Of a stretch of DNA of 45,230 bases, positions 34,307 through 40,569 are shown piece after piece (the stretch's first letter is position 1; each line of letters begins with the position of its first letter). Source of the DNA: a virus. The notes beneath the pieces were generated by a model, which was given only the letters and a program-made list of their open reading frames with translations, did no database searches and was not told the DNA's origin. Position numbers and translations under genes: made by a program. The stretch covers positions 1 to 45,230 of IMG/VR virus record IMGVR_UViG_3300032265_001397. One strand, given 5' to 3'.

Positions 34307-35905
34307 TTACACCCAATATAACGGTTTACTTGTGTTCTGCGGTTTGTATATCATGGATTCTGTCTTCTCCGCTATAGCTTCTGCGGGTTTTTGTGCAAAT
34401 CCAATGGTCCGAAGATGTAGGAGTGCTTGCGTCATACTATCGACCAAGTCATCGTGTGCCCCACGCGGGAACGATTCCGCCTGACCAATCATTTTTTCCG
34501 CCCATTCAAAGTCGGGGGCGTAGATCATTCCTTCCGAAAACAAATGTTGGATGGCATATGCACGGGCAACCTTATCACCCCGACCGGGGTCGATAAGTTG
34601 CAAGCCCCAATTCTCTCGCGAAAAGTTGGTACGAATTTCTTGCGCGACACTGATTCCGGCGGCTTTTGATTCAATCAAGAGCTTATCGATCTTAAACTTA
34701 TTGCATAACAACCCGACTTGTTTGACGAGCTGCGGGAACTCCAGACGATCCTGCCACGCGTAAATAAGCATGATCCGCCTGTTATCATTGCGGTCGGTCC
34801 ACACGCCCCAAATGGTTAAAGCCGAATAATCATTCTCTTGCTTTGTTGTGTATGCCGTATCCAAAGACGCAATGACGTATTCAAACGGCGGGAAAACAGT
34901 TTTGGGGAGGCCTTCCGTGCCGGAGATGGCTTCATCCCATAGAACCCACCATTCCCTTTTGATAATACCGCCGCCTTTGGGCTGTGGCCGTTGTTGCAAC
35001 TGACCCGCCGCCGCAAATGGCCCGAGGCTCGATTCAAGTTCTTTGACTTCGGTGTCACCGAACCGCTCAGGAACAAGAAGTTCACCTTCTTCCCGTTCAT
35101 CAATGAACCATTGAGTAATACAACGGCGGTCTGACTCAAAGCGCATCGGTAGGCATAGATGAGTCCAATTTCCGATATCTTTTTGAAGGATGTGACCCGT
35201 AAGGTCACCTTCGTGGAGTCTTTGCATGATAACAATAAAGGCACCCGTTTTGGGATCGTTAAGACGGGTGGACATTGATTGATCCCACCACTCCAATGTA
35301 CCTTCACGGACAAGGTCTGACTCCACTTCGTTTGCGTTGTGCGGATCGTCAACGATGATAATCGATCCCCCTTCCCCTGTCAGGGAGCCGTCAACGGATG
35401 TCGCAAGGCGGTACCCGCCTTTATCATTATCAAACCGAACCTTTGTGTTCTGGTCGGACGTAATGCGGTAACGATCACCCCAATATTTTTTGTACCACGC
35501 GCTTTCAAGAAGCCGCCGGGTCTTCAAACTATCGCGGATCGACAAGGTTTGCGCGTAGGAGGCAAACAGGAACTGTACGTGCGGGCCTGCAAGCGGGCCA
35601 TGTTCCCTCTGAGCCCAAATCCATGCGGGGAACGCAACGGAGACCATTGAAGATTTGGATGTGCGGGGCGGAACGTTGATAACAAGCCGCCGAATCTCCC
35701 CGTTAGCGACCGCCTGCAAATGTTCACCGATAGCGTTCAAATGCCAACCGTGTTTGTACGGGTTAGGATCGATGTACTTCCAACCGCCGCGTAGAAACTT
35801 GTGAATGTTATTTTCGTATTCCAACCGAAAGATTTCCTTGATGGCTTCATCCGGATGTTCATCAAGGGCATTTTTGTAGTGTGAAGGAAGAATAAGATCA
35901 CTCAT
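34307..35905 (-). CDS. terL: Terminase large subunit
   Basis: 532 residues. The ATPase has a Walker-A-like PPRTSKS at 79-85 (the common phage form of P-loop), Walker B SIIIVDD at 181-187, and the coupling motif VIMQRLHEGDL at 225-235. The nuclease domain begins with strand VIASLDTAY (acidic residue D349) and closes with AHDDLVDS near residue 500, consistent with an RNase H-like fold that cleaves concatemers. It overlaps the small terminase by 8 bases and precedes the portal by three. It powers DNA packaging through the portal. High confidence. Confidence 0.93.
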   Translation of the reverse strand: MSDLILPSHYKNALDEHPDEAIKEIFRLEYENNIHKFLRGGWKYIDPNPYKHGWHLNAIGEHLQAVANGEIRRLVINVPPRTSKSSMVSVAFPAWIWAQREHGPLAGPHVQFLFASYAQTLSIRDSLKTRRLLESAWYKKYWGDRYRITSDQNTKVRFDNDKGGYRLATSVDGSLTGEGGSIIIVDDPHNANEVESDLVREGTLEWWDQSMSTRLNDPKTGAFIVIMQRLHEGDLTGHILQKDIGNWTHLCLPMRFESDRRCITQWFIDEREEGELLVPERFGDTEVKELESSLGPFAAAGQLQQRPQPKGGGIIKREWWVLWDEAISGTEGLPKTVFPPFEYVIASLDTAYTTKQENDYSALTIWGVWTDRNDNRRIMLIYAWQDRLEFPQLVKQVGLLCNKFKIDKLLIESKAAGISVAQEIRTNFSRENWGLQLIDPGRGDKVARAYAIQHLFSEGMIYAPDFEWAEKMIGQAESFPRGAHDDLVDSMTQALLHLRTIGFAQKPAEAIAEKTESMIYKPQNTSKPLYWV

Positions 35906-36476
35906 CAGAGATGTTCTCGTATTCCGTTTCTATGAATTGCTTGTCTTTTGACTTTGAGGACAGCTTGTGGAGCATTTTCAACCGTTCCTCTTCGGGGAGG
36001 TTGCTAAAGTCAAACACAATGGACGGGCCACGCTGGAACTCTTCGGGGTCTTTATCCCGCCAGTTCATACGGGCTTTTGTCAGGAATATACCCGCTTGGA
36101 TCGATGACGGCTGATCCTTCATGGCTTGCTGGTACAGGTTCTCCACAACAAGGGCGTTAGCAATCTGCCGCCCGAATTGGATTTCCTGTTTGTAGTTTTC
36201 CAGCAACCACGTCTTGGATATACCAATTGTATCCGCAATCTCGTCAACCGTCATGCCCATCTTGGCTAGCCCCGTTAACGAACGGCGCAATCTGTCATCA
36301 ATGACAATCTCTTTCCGCTTGCGAGGGTTCTTTTCCACGGGTTTCTTGGTTTGGTAGACTCGTTTGCGTTTTTCTTCTGGCATGCGCTGTCTTCCAATGG
36401 TTTTTCCATTTACGGTTTTCTGGTGGAGGCGGCGCAACCGTATTTTTACGCCGTTGATGACTTCTGTCTTGTTCAT
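35898..36476 (-). CDS. terS: Terminase small subunit
   Basis: 192 residues from the ATG at 36476. A longer frame to 36566 would overlap the divergent gene at 36539 and adds an atypical hydrophobic start, so I prefer the shorter one. A basic N-terminus (KIRLRRLHQK, KRKRVYQTKK) precedes a helix-turn-helix MTVDEIADTIGISKTWLLEN (about residues 84-103). A helical oligomerisation region follows (ALVVENLYQQAMKDQPSSIQ) and then FLTKARMNWRDKD. This is the standard small-terminase layout for recognising the packaging site. It is the first gene of the late block. Confidence 0.82.
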   Translation of the reverse strand: MNKTEVINGVKIRLRRLHQKTVNGKTIGRQRMPEEKRKRVYQTKKPVEKNPRKRKEIVIDDRLRRSLTGLAKMGMTVDEIADTIGISKTWLLENYKQEIQFGRQIANALVVENLYQQAMKDQPSSIQAGIFLTKARMNWRDKDPEEFQRGPSIVFDFSNLPEEERLKMLHKLSSKSKDKQFIETEYENISDE

Positions 36477-36538
36477 GGCTTCAAAATGGACTAGGGTTAT
36501 GGGAATGTCAATTCTCGCTTGAAAGAGAAATTTAATCA

Positions 36539-36787
36539 ATGACGGAAATCGTTGAAGATTTGACAAGTGAAGTTGACCGCCTCACTGAAAATATCATGTT
36601 ATCGTTAAACGGGGAGACAGTCCCCCTCGCGATGATCGCGCTTGTCAATTGCGTGTCGGTACTCATTAAGGACATGCCAGAACAAAACCACACTCGTGCA
36701 GTTGAGGAGACCGTGGAGATGTTTATGGGGTTCATGGGGTACTCGGAAATTGACGCTGACGAAATACAAAACGCAACGCGCCACTAA
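36539..36787 (+). CDS. Small acidic protein (82 aa), unknown function
   Basis: 82 residues, acidic and helical: TEIVEDLTSEVDRLTENIML, then VPLAMIALVNCVSVLIKDM and EETVEMFMGFMGYSEID. It is the first gene of the plus-strand block, divergent from the terminase with about 60 bases between the chosen starts, which must hold promoters for both. A purine-rich AAAGAGAAA precedes the ATG. No family recognised. The acidic character is compatible with a host-protein-binding early product, but this is speculation. Confidence 0.65.
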   Translation: MTEIVEDLTSEVDRLTENIMLSLNGETVPLAMIALVNCVSVLIKDMPEQNHTRAVEETVEMFMGFMGYSEIDADEIQNATRH

Positions 36788-36799
36788 CAGGAGACAATT

Positions 36800-37060
36800 G
36801 TGGACAAGAACTGGATGACTGAAGAAGCCGCCGCCCATAAATACTGCCCGAAGATTGGGGATTATTGCCTCGTATCGGATTGCATGTTTTGGGAATGGCA
36901 AGACCCAGAGTACCGTTATGCTGCGGAATCGCCCGGTGAAGGCTGGGTAAAGGGGGAAGTGGACGAATGGATGGTAGGAGTGACAGAAGGAAAGTCGCCC
37001 AAGTTTGAATGGTACAAAGTTCGTGCGGAAGAAAAGGGCAAATGCGGTATTCGCTGTTGA
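36800..37060 (+). CDS. Small Cys-containing protein, putative metal-binding (86 aa)
   Basis: Starts at GTG 36800, with an AGGAG-type site about 7 bases before; no ATG is available. Cysteines fall in a pattern C16-P, C23, C28-M and C82-G, C86. The order KYCP, then CLVSDCMFWEW, and a closing CGIRC parallels a family I know from phage and prophage small genes: 'KWCPf', 'C.aS.CMaWRW', 'GyCGlag'. Zinc or another metal is plausible. Twelve bases separate it from the previous gene, so the two are likely co-transcribed. Function unknown. Confidence 0.7.
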   Translation: MDKNWMTEEAAAHKYCPKIGDYCLVSDCMFWEWQDPEYRYAAESPGEGWVKGEVDEWMVGVTEGKSPKFEWYKVRAEEKGKCGIRC

Positions 37061-37337
37061 CACCCGTACTAATTGAAGGTACGGTTTAACACAAGGGAAG
37101 TTCATCCCCCCGAGGAACGCCGCATAGGCTTCCCGAGTAGAAATCGGGCAAACGAGCATTTGATCTGGATAATACGGCCAGAAGGGTCGCTCGCGATGCC
37201 AGACAGTTACCGCAAGGCGTGAGCGGTAACCCAGTTTGATTTGGATACCTACCACCGTGTGAATCATGGATTGGGGTCATAATGCCAAACACGCTGCCCA
37301 ACAACATGTGCGGGTAGTTTTAACAAAAAGGTGCATA
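37061..37337 (+). other. Structured 277-base intergenic region with three hairpins
   Basis: No convincing reading frame. Three short inverted repeats follow one another: CCGTAC (37064-37069) with GTACGG (37079-37084); CCCGA (37132-37136) with TCGGG (37144-37148); and GTTACCGC (37206-37213) with GCGGTAAC (37223-37230). The first is followed by TTT and might be a weak terminator. The others have no T-run. I checked for a tRNA because the stretch ending CCTACCA near 37254 looks like an acceptor end, but no cloverleaf forms. An untranslated regulatory RNA or leader is possible. Confidence 0.4.
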
Positions 37338-37634
37338 ATGGAACTTGGGACAAAAGACATAACGCCAAAGGGCTACCCCACAAAGATGTTTAGGAAATGC
37401 GTCCTTATTCCCGAAAAAGGGCAAGCAATTTTCAAAGAACTGTCCAAACAATACTCGTCTGATATGTTGTGGTTATGGGCTGTCTATTCTGATCCATTTT
37501 TGAGCAAATGTATGGAAAGGGAGATAACAAACCTTAATCCCCCAAAAGCAATTCGGGGTGAAGTCGAAGGGTATTTTTATTCTCATGGCGATCAAATTGC
37601 TATTGAGATGGTATGGCGGGAACCTAAAAAATAA
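37338..37634 (+). CDS. Unknown protein (98 aa)
   Basis: 98 residues from the ATG at 37338, supported by AAAAGGTG a few bases upstream; an in-frame ATG at 37266 lacks a ribosome site. Sequence blocks: KDITPKGYPTKMFRKCVLIP, GQAIFKELSKQYSSDMLWLW and AIRGEVEGYFYSHGDQIAIE. Mixed alpha/beta composition without motifs I recognise. It stands alone between two non-coding gaps. Confidence 0.65.
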   Translation: MELGTKDITPKGYPTKMFRKCVLIPEKGQAIFKELSKQYSSDMLWLWAVYSDPFLSKCMEREITNLNPPKAIRGEVEGYFYSHGDQIAIEMVWREPKK

Positions 37635-37712
37635 TGGGTTTGCCGCTATTGCCCCAACATACGAGGGGTAACATTTATAACTTGACCACAATATGCGAGA
37701 CAGGAAAGCACC

Positions 37713-37937
37713 ATGTGCGTACGACGTTCACAGGCACGACCAGCATACAAATCCAATCCCCATAAGTTCTACGATGAACTCCGCCCAGCCCTACAGGGGT
37801 TAGAGTACAACAAGCGCGTAGACGGGTATGAGTACGATGAAACCAAGGCGGTCATTGTAAAGGCGACAACGGATCTCATAGAACACCTCCTACAGGTCGC
37901 GGAGTCTGGGCGCGGTACACCGCTAGAAAAATTGTAA
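37713..37937 (+). CDS. Small protein (74 aa), unknown
   Basis: 74 residues with an AGGA Shine-Dalgarno 8-11 bases before the ATG. Basic N-terminus (MCVRRSQARPAYKSNPHKFY), then DELRPALQGLEYNKRVDGYE and a helix TKAVIVKATTDLIEHLLQVA. No domain recognised. A terminator-like inverted repeat with six Ts follows (37952-38003), ending the first plus-strand transcription unit. Confidence 0.65.
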   Translation: MCVRRSQARPAYKSNPHKFYDELRPALQGLEYNKRVDGYEYDETKAVIVKATTDLIEHLLQVAESGRGTPLEKL

Positions 37938-37951
37938 ATAGCCTCCGTAGG

Positions 37952-38003
37952 GGGTTCCTTTTAAGGGGTGGCCTCCATTTCATTACGGTGGGAACCCTTT
38001 TTT
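37952..38003 (+). terminator. Terminator-like inverted repeat with T6
   Basis: GGGTTCC (37952-37958) pairs with GGAACCC (37991-37997), followed at once by six Ts. The loop is long (32 bases), which weakens the call. It lies just after the 74-aa gene. Confidence 0.5.
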
Positions 38004-38079
38004 AATAGGCTGGTGTGTATTACAGTGTTTTAGTACAGTTAAAGAATCGTGGGAATTTTGGTATACTTGGGGGGTAGGG

Positions 38080-38111
38080 AACCCCCATAAATGGGGGTTG
38101 GGGTTTTTTTT
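38080..38111 (+). terminator. Intrinsic terminator
   Basis: AACCCCCA (38080-38087) and TGGGGGTT (38092-38099) form a strong stem with a TAAA loop, followed by GGGG and eight Ts (38104-38111). It is a clear rho-independent design, though the GGGG between stem and T-run is unusual. It should stop read-through into the palindrome-rich region. Confidence 0.65.
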
Positions 38112-38139
38112 CCTAGGGGGTGTAGTCCCACTTTTTGGG

Positions 38140-38208
38140 ACAGTATAGCATAAGTATTCCCACAGTATAGGATTACAGTATTACTTTATAAGACTACAGT
38201 ATACTGTA
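38140..38208. repeat. Four ACAGTAT repeats, the last inside a 14-bp palindrome
   Basis: ACAGTATAG at 38140 and 38162, ACAGTATT at 38175 and ACAGTATA at 38196. The last continues into the palindrome TACAGTATACTGTA (38195-38208). Start-to-start distances are 22, 13 and 21 bases, so sites 1-2 and 3-4 are about two helical turns apart. This fits binding of a dimeric regulator or an initiator protein. Confidence 0.6.
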
Positions 38209-38247
38209 AGTATACACGTACGCCTGGGCGCGTTACTATACTATCCC

Positions 38248-38269
38248 ATTGCATAGGATTACATGCAAT
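38248..38269. repeat. Inverted repeat ATTGCAT/ATGCAAT
   Basis: Seven-base perfect arms (38248-38254 and 38263-38269) with an 8-base loop, nested within CCTGGG (38223-38228) and CCCAGG (38283-38288). It could form an extended stem as DNA or RNA. No T-run follows, so it is not a simple terminator. Confidence 0.5.
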
Positions 38270-38400
38270 CCCATATATGGCACCCAGGACAATCTGGCAT
38301 ACGTATTCTTACGTACGTATTTATACTGATTTAAAGCAATGGTTTATGTGCCAGACTGTTGGCTGGTAGCAATTCTGCTATCGGATAAGGAGATTATGTC

Positions 38401-38694
38401 ATGTCAATGCCTACCGGATTTATTGAGAATACACCATTTAGCTTGACCACCAGTGATTTGTTGCAGGCACTCAATCAAGCCCGATATCTGCACGAACGGC
38501 TGCTGGTGGCTTACTATGTTAACGCTGGCCATAGCCAAGATTATCATCTGCTAAGAGCGCGTGAGAGCTTGCAGGAAGCCGCTGCTGCTATGGGATATAA
38601 TCTTGTGGCGATACCTGATCCAGATGACGGGGAAGCCGATGAGTATTTCTGGACTGAAAGTGAATTGGCTGCTCGTGAATATATTAACGGTTGA
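38401..38694 (+). CDS. Unknown protein (97 aa)
   Basis: 97 residues; strong AAGGAG site before the ATG. Sequence blocks: LTTSDLLQALNQARYLHERL, YVNAGHSQDYHLLRARESLQ and EAAAAMGYNLVAIPDPDDGE. The 'AlnqARylherllvayy' part is helical. No family recognised. It is the first gene after the palindrome-rich region and probably uses a promoter there. Codon use looks more GC-rich than in the genes upstream. Confidence 0.7.
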   Translation: MSMPTGFIENTPFSLTTSDLLQALNQARYLHERLLVAYYVNAGHSQDYHLLRARESLQEAAAAMGYNLVAIPDPDDGEADEYFWTESELAAREYING

Positions 38695-38701
38695 CACTAA
38701 C

Positions 38702-38721
38702 GGGCTGGCGCAAGCCAGCCC
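38702..38721 (+). ncRNA. Intergenic GNRA-tetraloop hairpin, copy 1
   Basis: GGGCTGGC (38702-38709), loop GCAA, GCCAGCCC (38714-38721): a perfect 8-bp stem capped by a GNRA tetraloop. It is followed by ACACCCACACAAAGGA, which includes the ribosome site of the next gene. No T-run follows, so it is not an intrinsic terminator. A related hairpin lies at 39029-39048. Confidence 0.6.
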
Positions 38722-38745
38722 ACACCCACACAAAGGAATGATACA

Positions 38746-39021
38746 ATGAACAATGAAACACTGATCGATGCTATCGCTGCTGCTGTGCTTGCCAAGATAG
38801 GGCAGAACACAATCAATTCAGAGCTTGATATGATCCGCACAGAGATGACGGCCATACACAATAGAATTCTTACACTCACCAACAGGGTCGAGACAGGCGA
38901 GACCGATATCTCGCGTCTCGAGATGCTGGTCGAGGGAATGGACGAATCCGTTACACGGGATGATGTGGCGGACATAATCCGCGACACTCTTTCCGGTGCT
39001 TCACTCTCAATTGATATCTGA
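38746..39021 (+). CDS. Coiled-coil protein (91 aa)
   Basis: 91 residues, AAAGGA site 8-13 bases before the ATG. Almost entirely helical and coiled-coil-like: LIDAIAAAVLAKIGQNTINS, then MIRTEMTAIHNRILTLTNRV and ISRLEMLVEGMDESVTRDDV. Such proteins often oligomerise or wrap a partner. No enzymatic motif. It lies between the two GNRA hairpins, so both hairpins would be on the same transcript. Confidence 0.7.
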   Translation: MNNETLIDAIAAAVLAKIGQNTINSELDMIRTEMTAIHNRILTLTNRVETGETDISRLEMLVEGMDESVTRDDVADIIRDTLSGASLSIDI

Positions 39022-39028
39022 AACAAAG

Positions 39029-39048
39029 GGGCAGGTGAAAGCCTGCCC
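39029..39048 (+). ncRNA. Intergenic GNRA-tetraloop hairpin, copy 2
   Basis: GGGCAGGT (39029-39036), loop GAAA, GCCTGCCC (39041-39048). Compared with copy 1, a T-A pair in the stem is replaced by A-T, and the loop-closing pair is a G-U wobble, so pairing is kept although bases changed. It is followed by ACACTCACAAGG, close to the sequence after copy 1. Confidence 0.6.
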
Positions 39049-39068
39049 ACACTCACAAGGGGCAGACT

Positions 39069-39302
39069 ATGAAAACAATCACTCTCACGGCTCCGGCACA
39101 TTGGGCCAGCTATCTGATCAACAGTGATGCATCCGGTCTAGATGATGAAGACATTCGGGCCTGTGATTTGTTCTTCCGTTCTCAATTCGGAAGAAAAGGC
39201 GCGATTTGTGTCGATGCAACAGATGCGGGGTTTATGGCATGGCATGATGCGCGAGACTATGCGCTAGCGGCAGACTGTGCAGAATTTACGTTTATCATCT
39301 AA
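39069..39302 (+). CDS. Small conserved phage protein (77 aa, DUF6926-like)
   Basis: 77 residues. The order APAHWASYLINSDASGLDDE, then DLFFRSQFG, CVDATDAGFMAWHDAR and CAEFTFII matches a family I know from small early genes of many phages ('W...liNgD.SGL...e', 'cvdv.d..f....', 'c.ytf'). Function unknown. Its stop overlaps the upstream ATG of the next frame (TAATG). GGGGCAGACT before the ATG gives a modest ribosome site. Confidence 0.75.
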   Translation: MKTITLTAPAHWASYLINSDASGLDDEDIRACDLFFRSQFGRKGAICVDATDAGFMAWHDARDYALAADCAEFTFII

Positions 39303-39313
39303 TGGGGGCGGAC

Positions 39314-39493
39314 ATGATCAAAACGACAAAACAACAACGCATTGCAATCATGCGCAAAGCGACACAATCCGGTCAAGCATATCTTGAATTGCGTAAAGCG
39401 ATTAAACCGACATTCGGTTGTGATGGCGCAATCATTGTGCAATGGTGCAACATGTGGTTGTGCATCGAGCGAGACGGTTATTGCCACACTTGA
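39314..39493 (+). CDS. Small conserved phage protein (59 aa)
   Basis: 59 residues from the ATG at 39314, preceded by GGGGGCGG; a second ATG at 39302 overlaps the previous stop and lacks a site of its own. Blocks: TKQQRIAIMRKATQSGQAYL, ELRKAIKPTFGCDGAIIVQW and CNMWLCIERDGYCHT. The ending 'W..MWl.ie.DGy.H' is one I recognise from short proteins of environmental phages, without known role. A strong terminator follows. Confidence 0.75.
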   Translation: MIKTTKQQRIAIMRKATQSGQAYLELRKAIKPTFGCDGAIIVQWCNMWLCIERDGYCHT

Positions 39494-39520
39494 ACAAAAC
39501 TAAAAGACTGTGAACGAGTG

Positions 39521-39547
39521 AGGGGACCCGTAGGTCCCCTTTTTTTA
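39521..39547 (+). terminator. Intrinsic terminator between convergent genes
   Basis: AGGGGACC (39521-39528), loop CGTA, GGTCCCCT (39533-39540), then seven Ts. A textbook rho-independent terminator for the plus-strand operon 38401-39493. It also lies just past the end of the convergent DUF932 gene. Confidence 0.88.
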
Positions 39548-39567
39548 TTGCGTATGATCCGGATCGA

Positions 39568-40341
39568 TCAAGCGAACATGCTTTCACCGATTCCCCATAA
39601 TTGAGCGTTCAACCGTAAATCACTGTCTGCACCACGGATCCGCCGGATTGATCGAATCTTTCCCATTGCAATGCCTTGGATGCCGCCACGGGTTAAATGT
39701 TCCTGTACACGGTTAAACGTACACCAAGCGTTATCCTGTGCGTCTTCCGGACGTTTTGCCTCTAATAGATCACCAGCAACAACCGGACGTTTATCCGCCA
39801 CTGGATATCGCAATTCCAATGCTGCCTGTGCAAAGTCTAATTGTTGCGCATAAGACAAATGTTTTTTAGTCCATCCGTCGATCAAACGATCCGCTGCTGT
39901 TGTGCTTGCCTGTATATGCGCTACTGCTGCTTTGATCCGGTCCCATAGATTGCCGCCACGATGCCCAAGTGAAGCCGAGCCGTAATCCTTAGAATAGGTC
40001 ACTATTCCATTGGCGCACACAAAGCGAAATACACCCCCGAACAATTCGACTGCCTTTGTCCCATCGTGCGCATTACGCAATAGAATCTGCGCAACGGTCC
40101 CGTCATGGTTGATTGGTGCATCATAGTGCTGGAATTTCACGATATGAGTATTGAACCCATATTTATGTGCTTTCCGGACATTTGCTGCCTGTGCTTGCAC
40201 TACACCATATCCTAATGCGCTCATGTGCTGCACAATATCGATTGTCGGGACATGCCGATAGTTTGGTGATCTAGACTCATGCGCTTGCATTTTAAACACT
40301 GCCGCCGGAAGGCTATTGATGCTTTTGAATTCGGTCAACAT
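39568..40341 (-). CDS. DUF932 family protein
   Basis: 257 residues from the ATG at 40341, chosen for the AAAGGAAAA ribosome site; in-frame starts further upstream run through operator-like repeats. The core is FGGVFRFVCANGIVTYSKDY followed by GSASLGHRGGNLWDRIKAAV, which is the DUF932 signature (a conserved 'f.CsNGlv' strand, then a His-containing loop and a helix). The N-terminal section has YRHVPTIDIVQHMSALGYGV. DUF932 proteins are widespread on phages and plasmids with no agreed function. It is divergently transcribed from the GP88-family gene, with about 230 bases between starts. Confidence 0.75.
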   Translation of the reverse strand: MLTEFKSINSLPAAVFKMQAHESRSPNYRHVPTIDIVQHMSALGYGVVQAQAANVRKAHKYGFNTHIVKFQHYDAPINHDGTVAQILLRNAHDGTKAVELFGGVFRFVCANGIVTYSKDYGSASLGHRGGNLWDRIKAAVAHIQASTTAADRLIDGWTKKHLSYAQQLDFAQAALELRYPVADKRPVVAGDLLEAKRPEDAQDNAWCTFNRVQEHLTRGGIQGIAMGKIRSIRRIRGADSDLRLNAQLWGIGESMFA

Positions 40342-40417
40342 AGGCTTTTTTCCTTTTGTCTTATCCCCACCATTGGGGATGAACAAACAATGCATCAAGT
40401 TTTCCTTTAAGTCCATA

Positions 40418-40433
40418 TACGTATAAACACTTA
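40418..40433. repeat. Operator-like direct repeat, copy 1
   Basis: TACGTATAAACACTTA, identical over 16 bases to copy 2 at 40467-40482; start-to-start distance 49 bases. It lies in the leader of the DUF932 gene. Confidence 0.65.
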
Positions 40434-40466
40434 CAGGGTCTTGCATTCCAGCCTATTCCCTATTCC

Positions 40467-40486
40467 TACGTATAAACACTTATACG
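40467..40486. promoter_or_regulatory. Operator-like repeat copy 2 with perfect inverted repeat
   Basis: Copy 2 of the 16-base repeat extends into an inverted repeat: CGTATAA (40469-40475), ACAC, TTATACG (40480-40486). It abuts the -35 box proposed for the GP88 gene, so a bound dimer would control it directly. Confidence 0.6.
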
Positions 40487-40516
40487 TTGATCTGTGCTTG
40501 ACTATTGTGCGATAAT
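40487..40516 (+). promoter_or_regulatory. Sigma70-type promoter for the GP88-family gene
   Basis: -35 TTGATC (40487-40492), 18-base spacer, -10 GATAAT (40511-40516) with an upstream TG-C resembling an extended -10. A hairpin GACCGT/ACGGTC with a GGGG loop (40535-40550) lies in the leader and is followed by TTT. Confidence 0.5.
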
Positions 40517-40534
40517 GTTTAACGTGTGATCTAT

Positions 40535-40550
40535 GACCGTGGGGACGGTC
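40535..40550 (+). promoter_or_regulatory. Leader hairpin before GP88-family gene
   Basis: GACCGT, loop GGGG, ACGGTC, then TTTAAC. The stem is six perfect pairs directly upstream of the ribosome site (AAGAGGTG). It could be a weak attenuator or an mRNA-stabilising structure. Confidence 0.5.
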
Positions 40551-40569
40551 TTTAACAAGAGGTGAAACA

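Larger units (their letters stand above)
37938..38400 (+). other. Gene-free palindrome-rich region (origin or control region candidate)
   Basis: 463 bases without a supportable gene. It holds two terminator-like elements at the left, then a dense set of inverted repeats: GTCCCA/TGGGAC (38125-38141), four ACAGTAT units, the perfect palindrome TACAGTATACTGTA (38195-38208), CCTGGG/CCCAGG (38223-38288) enclosing ATTGCAT/ATGCAAT (38248-38269), and TACGTA repeats (38300-38319). Several TATACT boxes could serve as -10 elements. Composition is AT-rich between these arms. Origins, repressor operators and leader RNAs can all look like this; I cannot tell which. Confidence 0.55.

Noticed and set aside
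37077-37254. tRNA-like end (CCTACCA) with a possible acceptor partner upstream
   Set aside because: The would-be T arm has an 8-base loop and a mismatch, no D or anticodon arm pairs, and the acceptor halves are about 170 bases apart.
37086-37307. 73-codon minus-strand frame in the gap before 37338
   Set aside because: No ribosome site, no similarity to a known family, and opposite to all neighbouring genes; the hairpins there argue for a non-coding region.
38140-38208. CRISPR-like repeats
   Set aside because: Units are 8-9 bases with spacers of only 4-13 bases and a palindrome at the end; too short and irregular for an array.
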